DNA from: Candidatus Fermentibacterota bacterium
GTDB lineage: Bacteria > JAFGKV01
DNA: 5,227 nucleotides
Assembly (NCBI GenBank): GCA_016928395.1
Contig: JAFGKV010000226.1
Span: 1-5,227 of the forward strand
Direction of reading: 5' to 3'
The position numbers and the translations under genes are program-made. Every line of letters starts with the position of its first letter. Position 1 is the first letter of the stretch. This document shows, in pieces, positions 4,847 to 5,227 of the stretch. The notes under the pieces were generated by a model, which was not told where the DNA came from, ran no database searches, and saw nothing but the letters and a program-made list of their open reading frames with translations.

Positions 4847-5227
4847 CGGTTCGGGATAGCGCCGTGTGCAGCGAACCGGGCACGGACCGAGCAATTGCAG
4901 CGATCAGAGCGGATCAACGTCCAGATCGCGCGGGACCGGCCCGGCTTCATCAGGTGAAGCGCCGCCCTCGCCAAGAAGGTTCAGATTGTGGGCAACGAGT
5001 CGGTAGCAAGCCGAGCAGATCGGTCTCGAGCTGTAGGCGAAGTATCAAGTTGCTGGCGGAAAGAGCCACCCACATGAGAATTCATGGCCTGGCAAAGCGT
5101 GCTGACAGCATTCGCCGACCATGCGTACCGGGCGGGCCGCGGACTGGGCGCCTTGACAGGCGGGAGCCGAGGCTCTTCCTTCGGTTCATCCCCTTCGGAG
5201 AGATACCTTCACCAGGGCAGTGATGGA
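4847..5227. other. Gene-free leader and flanking sequence at the right edge
   Basis: I see no supported gene in these 381 bases. The plus-strand open frame running through 4834-5223 and a short minus-strand frame near 5090-5200 are Arg/Pro-rich and resemble no known family. The region should contain the promoter of the creatininase-family gene, but I could not identify clear boxes. Small symmetric elements are CGCCT-TGAC-AGGCG (5149-5162) and GAGCC-GA-GGCTC (5164-5175), which lie side by side, and a direct repeat CCTTCGG at 5178-5184 and 5192-5198. An upstream gene may begin or end beyond the window. Confidence 0.5.

Noticed and set aside
4834-4974. 47-codon upstream extension of the creatininase-family reading frame, starting at Met 4974
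   Set aside because: It is Arg-rich without family similarity, it would bury the signal peptide inside the protein, and the AGGAGG at 4841-4846 points to the ATG at 4833.
4834-5223. Plus-strand open frame of 129 codons at the right edge
   Set aside because: It begins inside the creatininase leader, covers that gene's ribosome binding site on the opposite strand, and its product is Arg/Pro-rich without recognisable motifs.

Overview
The window is a GC-rich stretch of bacterial chromosome carrying three complete genes, all on the minus strand. Each has a Shine-Dalgarno sequence matching the bacterial consensus (AGGAGG, AGGAGA, AGGAGG) five to seven bases before its start codon. In transcription order, from right to left, they are: an exported creatininase-family metal-dependent amidohydrolase (3886-4833), an exported right-handed parallel beta-helix protein (1276-3042), and a cytoplasmic GNAT acetyltransferase with a C-terminal YoaP-type domain (228-1025). 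I see no tRNA, rRNA, CRISPR array or intact mobile element.

The source is probably an uncultured bacterium with a two-membrane envelope. The beta-helix protein has 'IGTD.SG..A.GN' repeats, a 'TATATDPSGNTSEFS' stretch and a C-terminal module with 'EYWTYGAAQNPYF', 'WNWTYLV' and 'SNRFGEWDY'. I associate this style with Candidatus Eisenbacteria and nearby FCB-type lineages. That assignment is from memory of protein style and is not proven.

Layout. 1-227 has no gene but holds three different short tandem arrays, all with a 7-bp period, and hairpins near the end of the acetyltransferase gene. 228-1025 is the acetyltransferase; a perfect 13-bp-arm inverted repeat lies inside its first codons and a GC hairpin is centred on its stop codon. 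1026-1275 is its leader, with two adjacent dyads and a direct repeat. 1276-3042 is the beta-helix gene. 3043-3885 is a long gap of 843 bases with no convincing gene but several dyads and ACGT repeats. 3886-4833 is the creatininase homologue. 4834-5227 is its leader and gene-free sequence to the window edge.

The genes probably do not form a tight operon, since the gaps are 250 and 843 bases, and no shared pathway is evident. Two products carry signal peptides and act outside the cytoplasm; the third is cytoplasmic. I found no clear new multi-gene system. The signals most worth following are the period-7 arrays at the left edge and the long perfect inverted repeat in the acetyltransferase initiation region.
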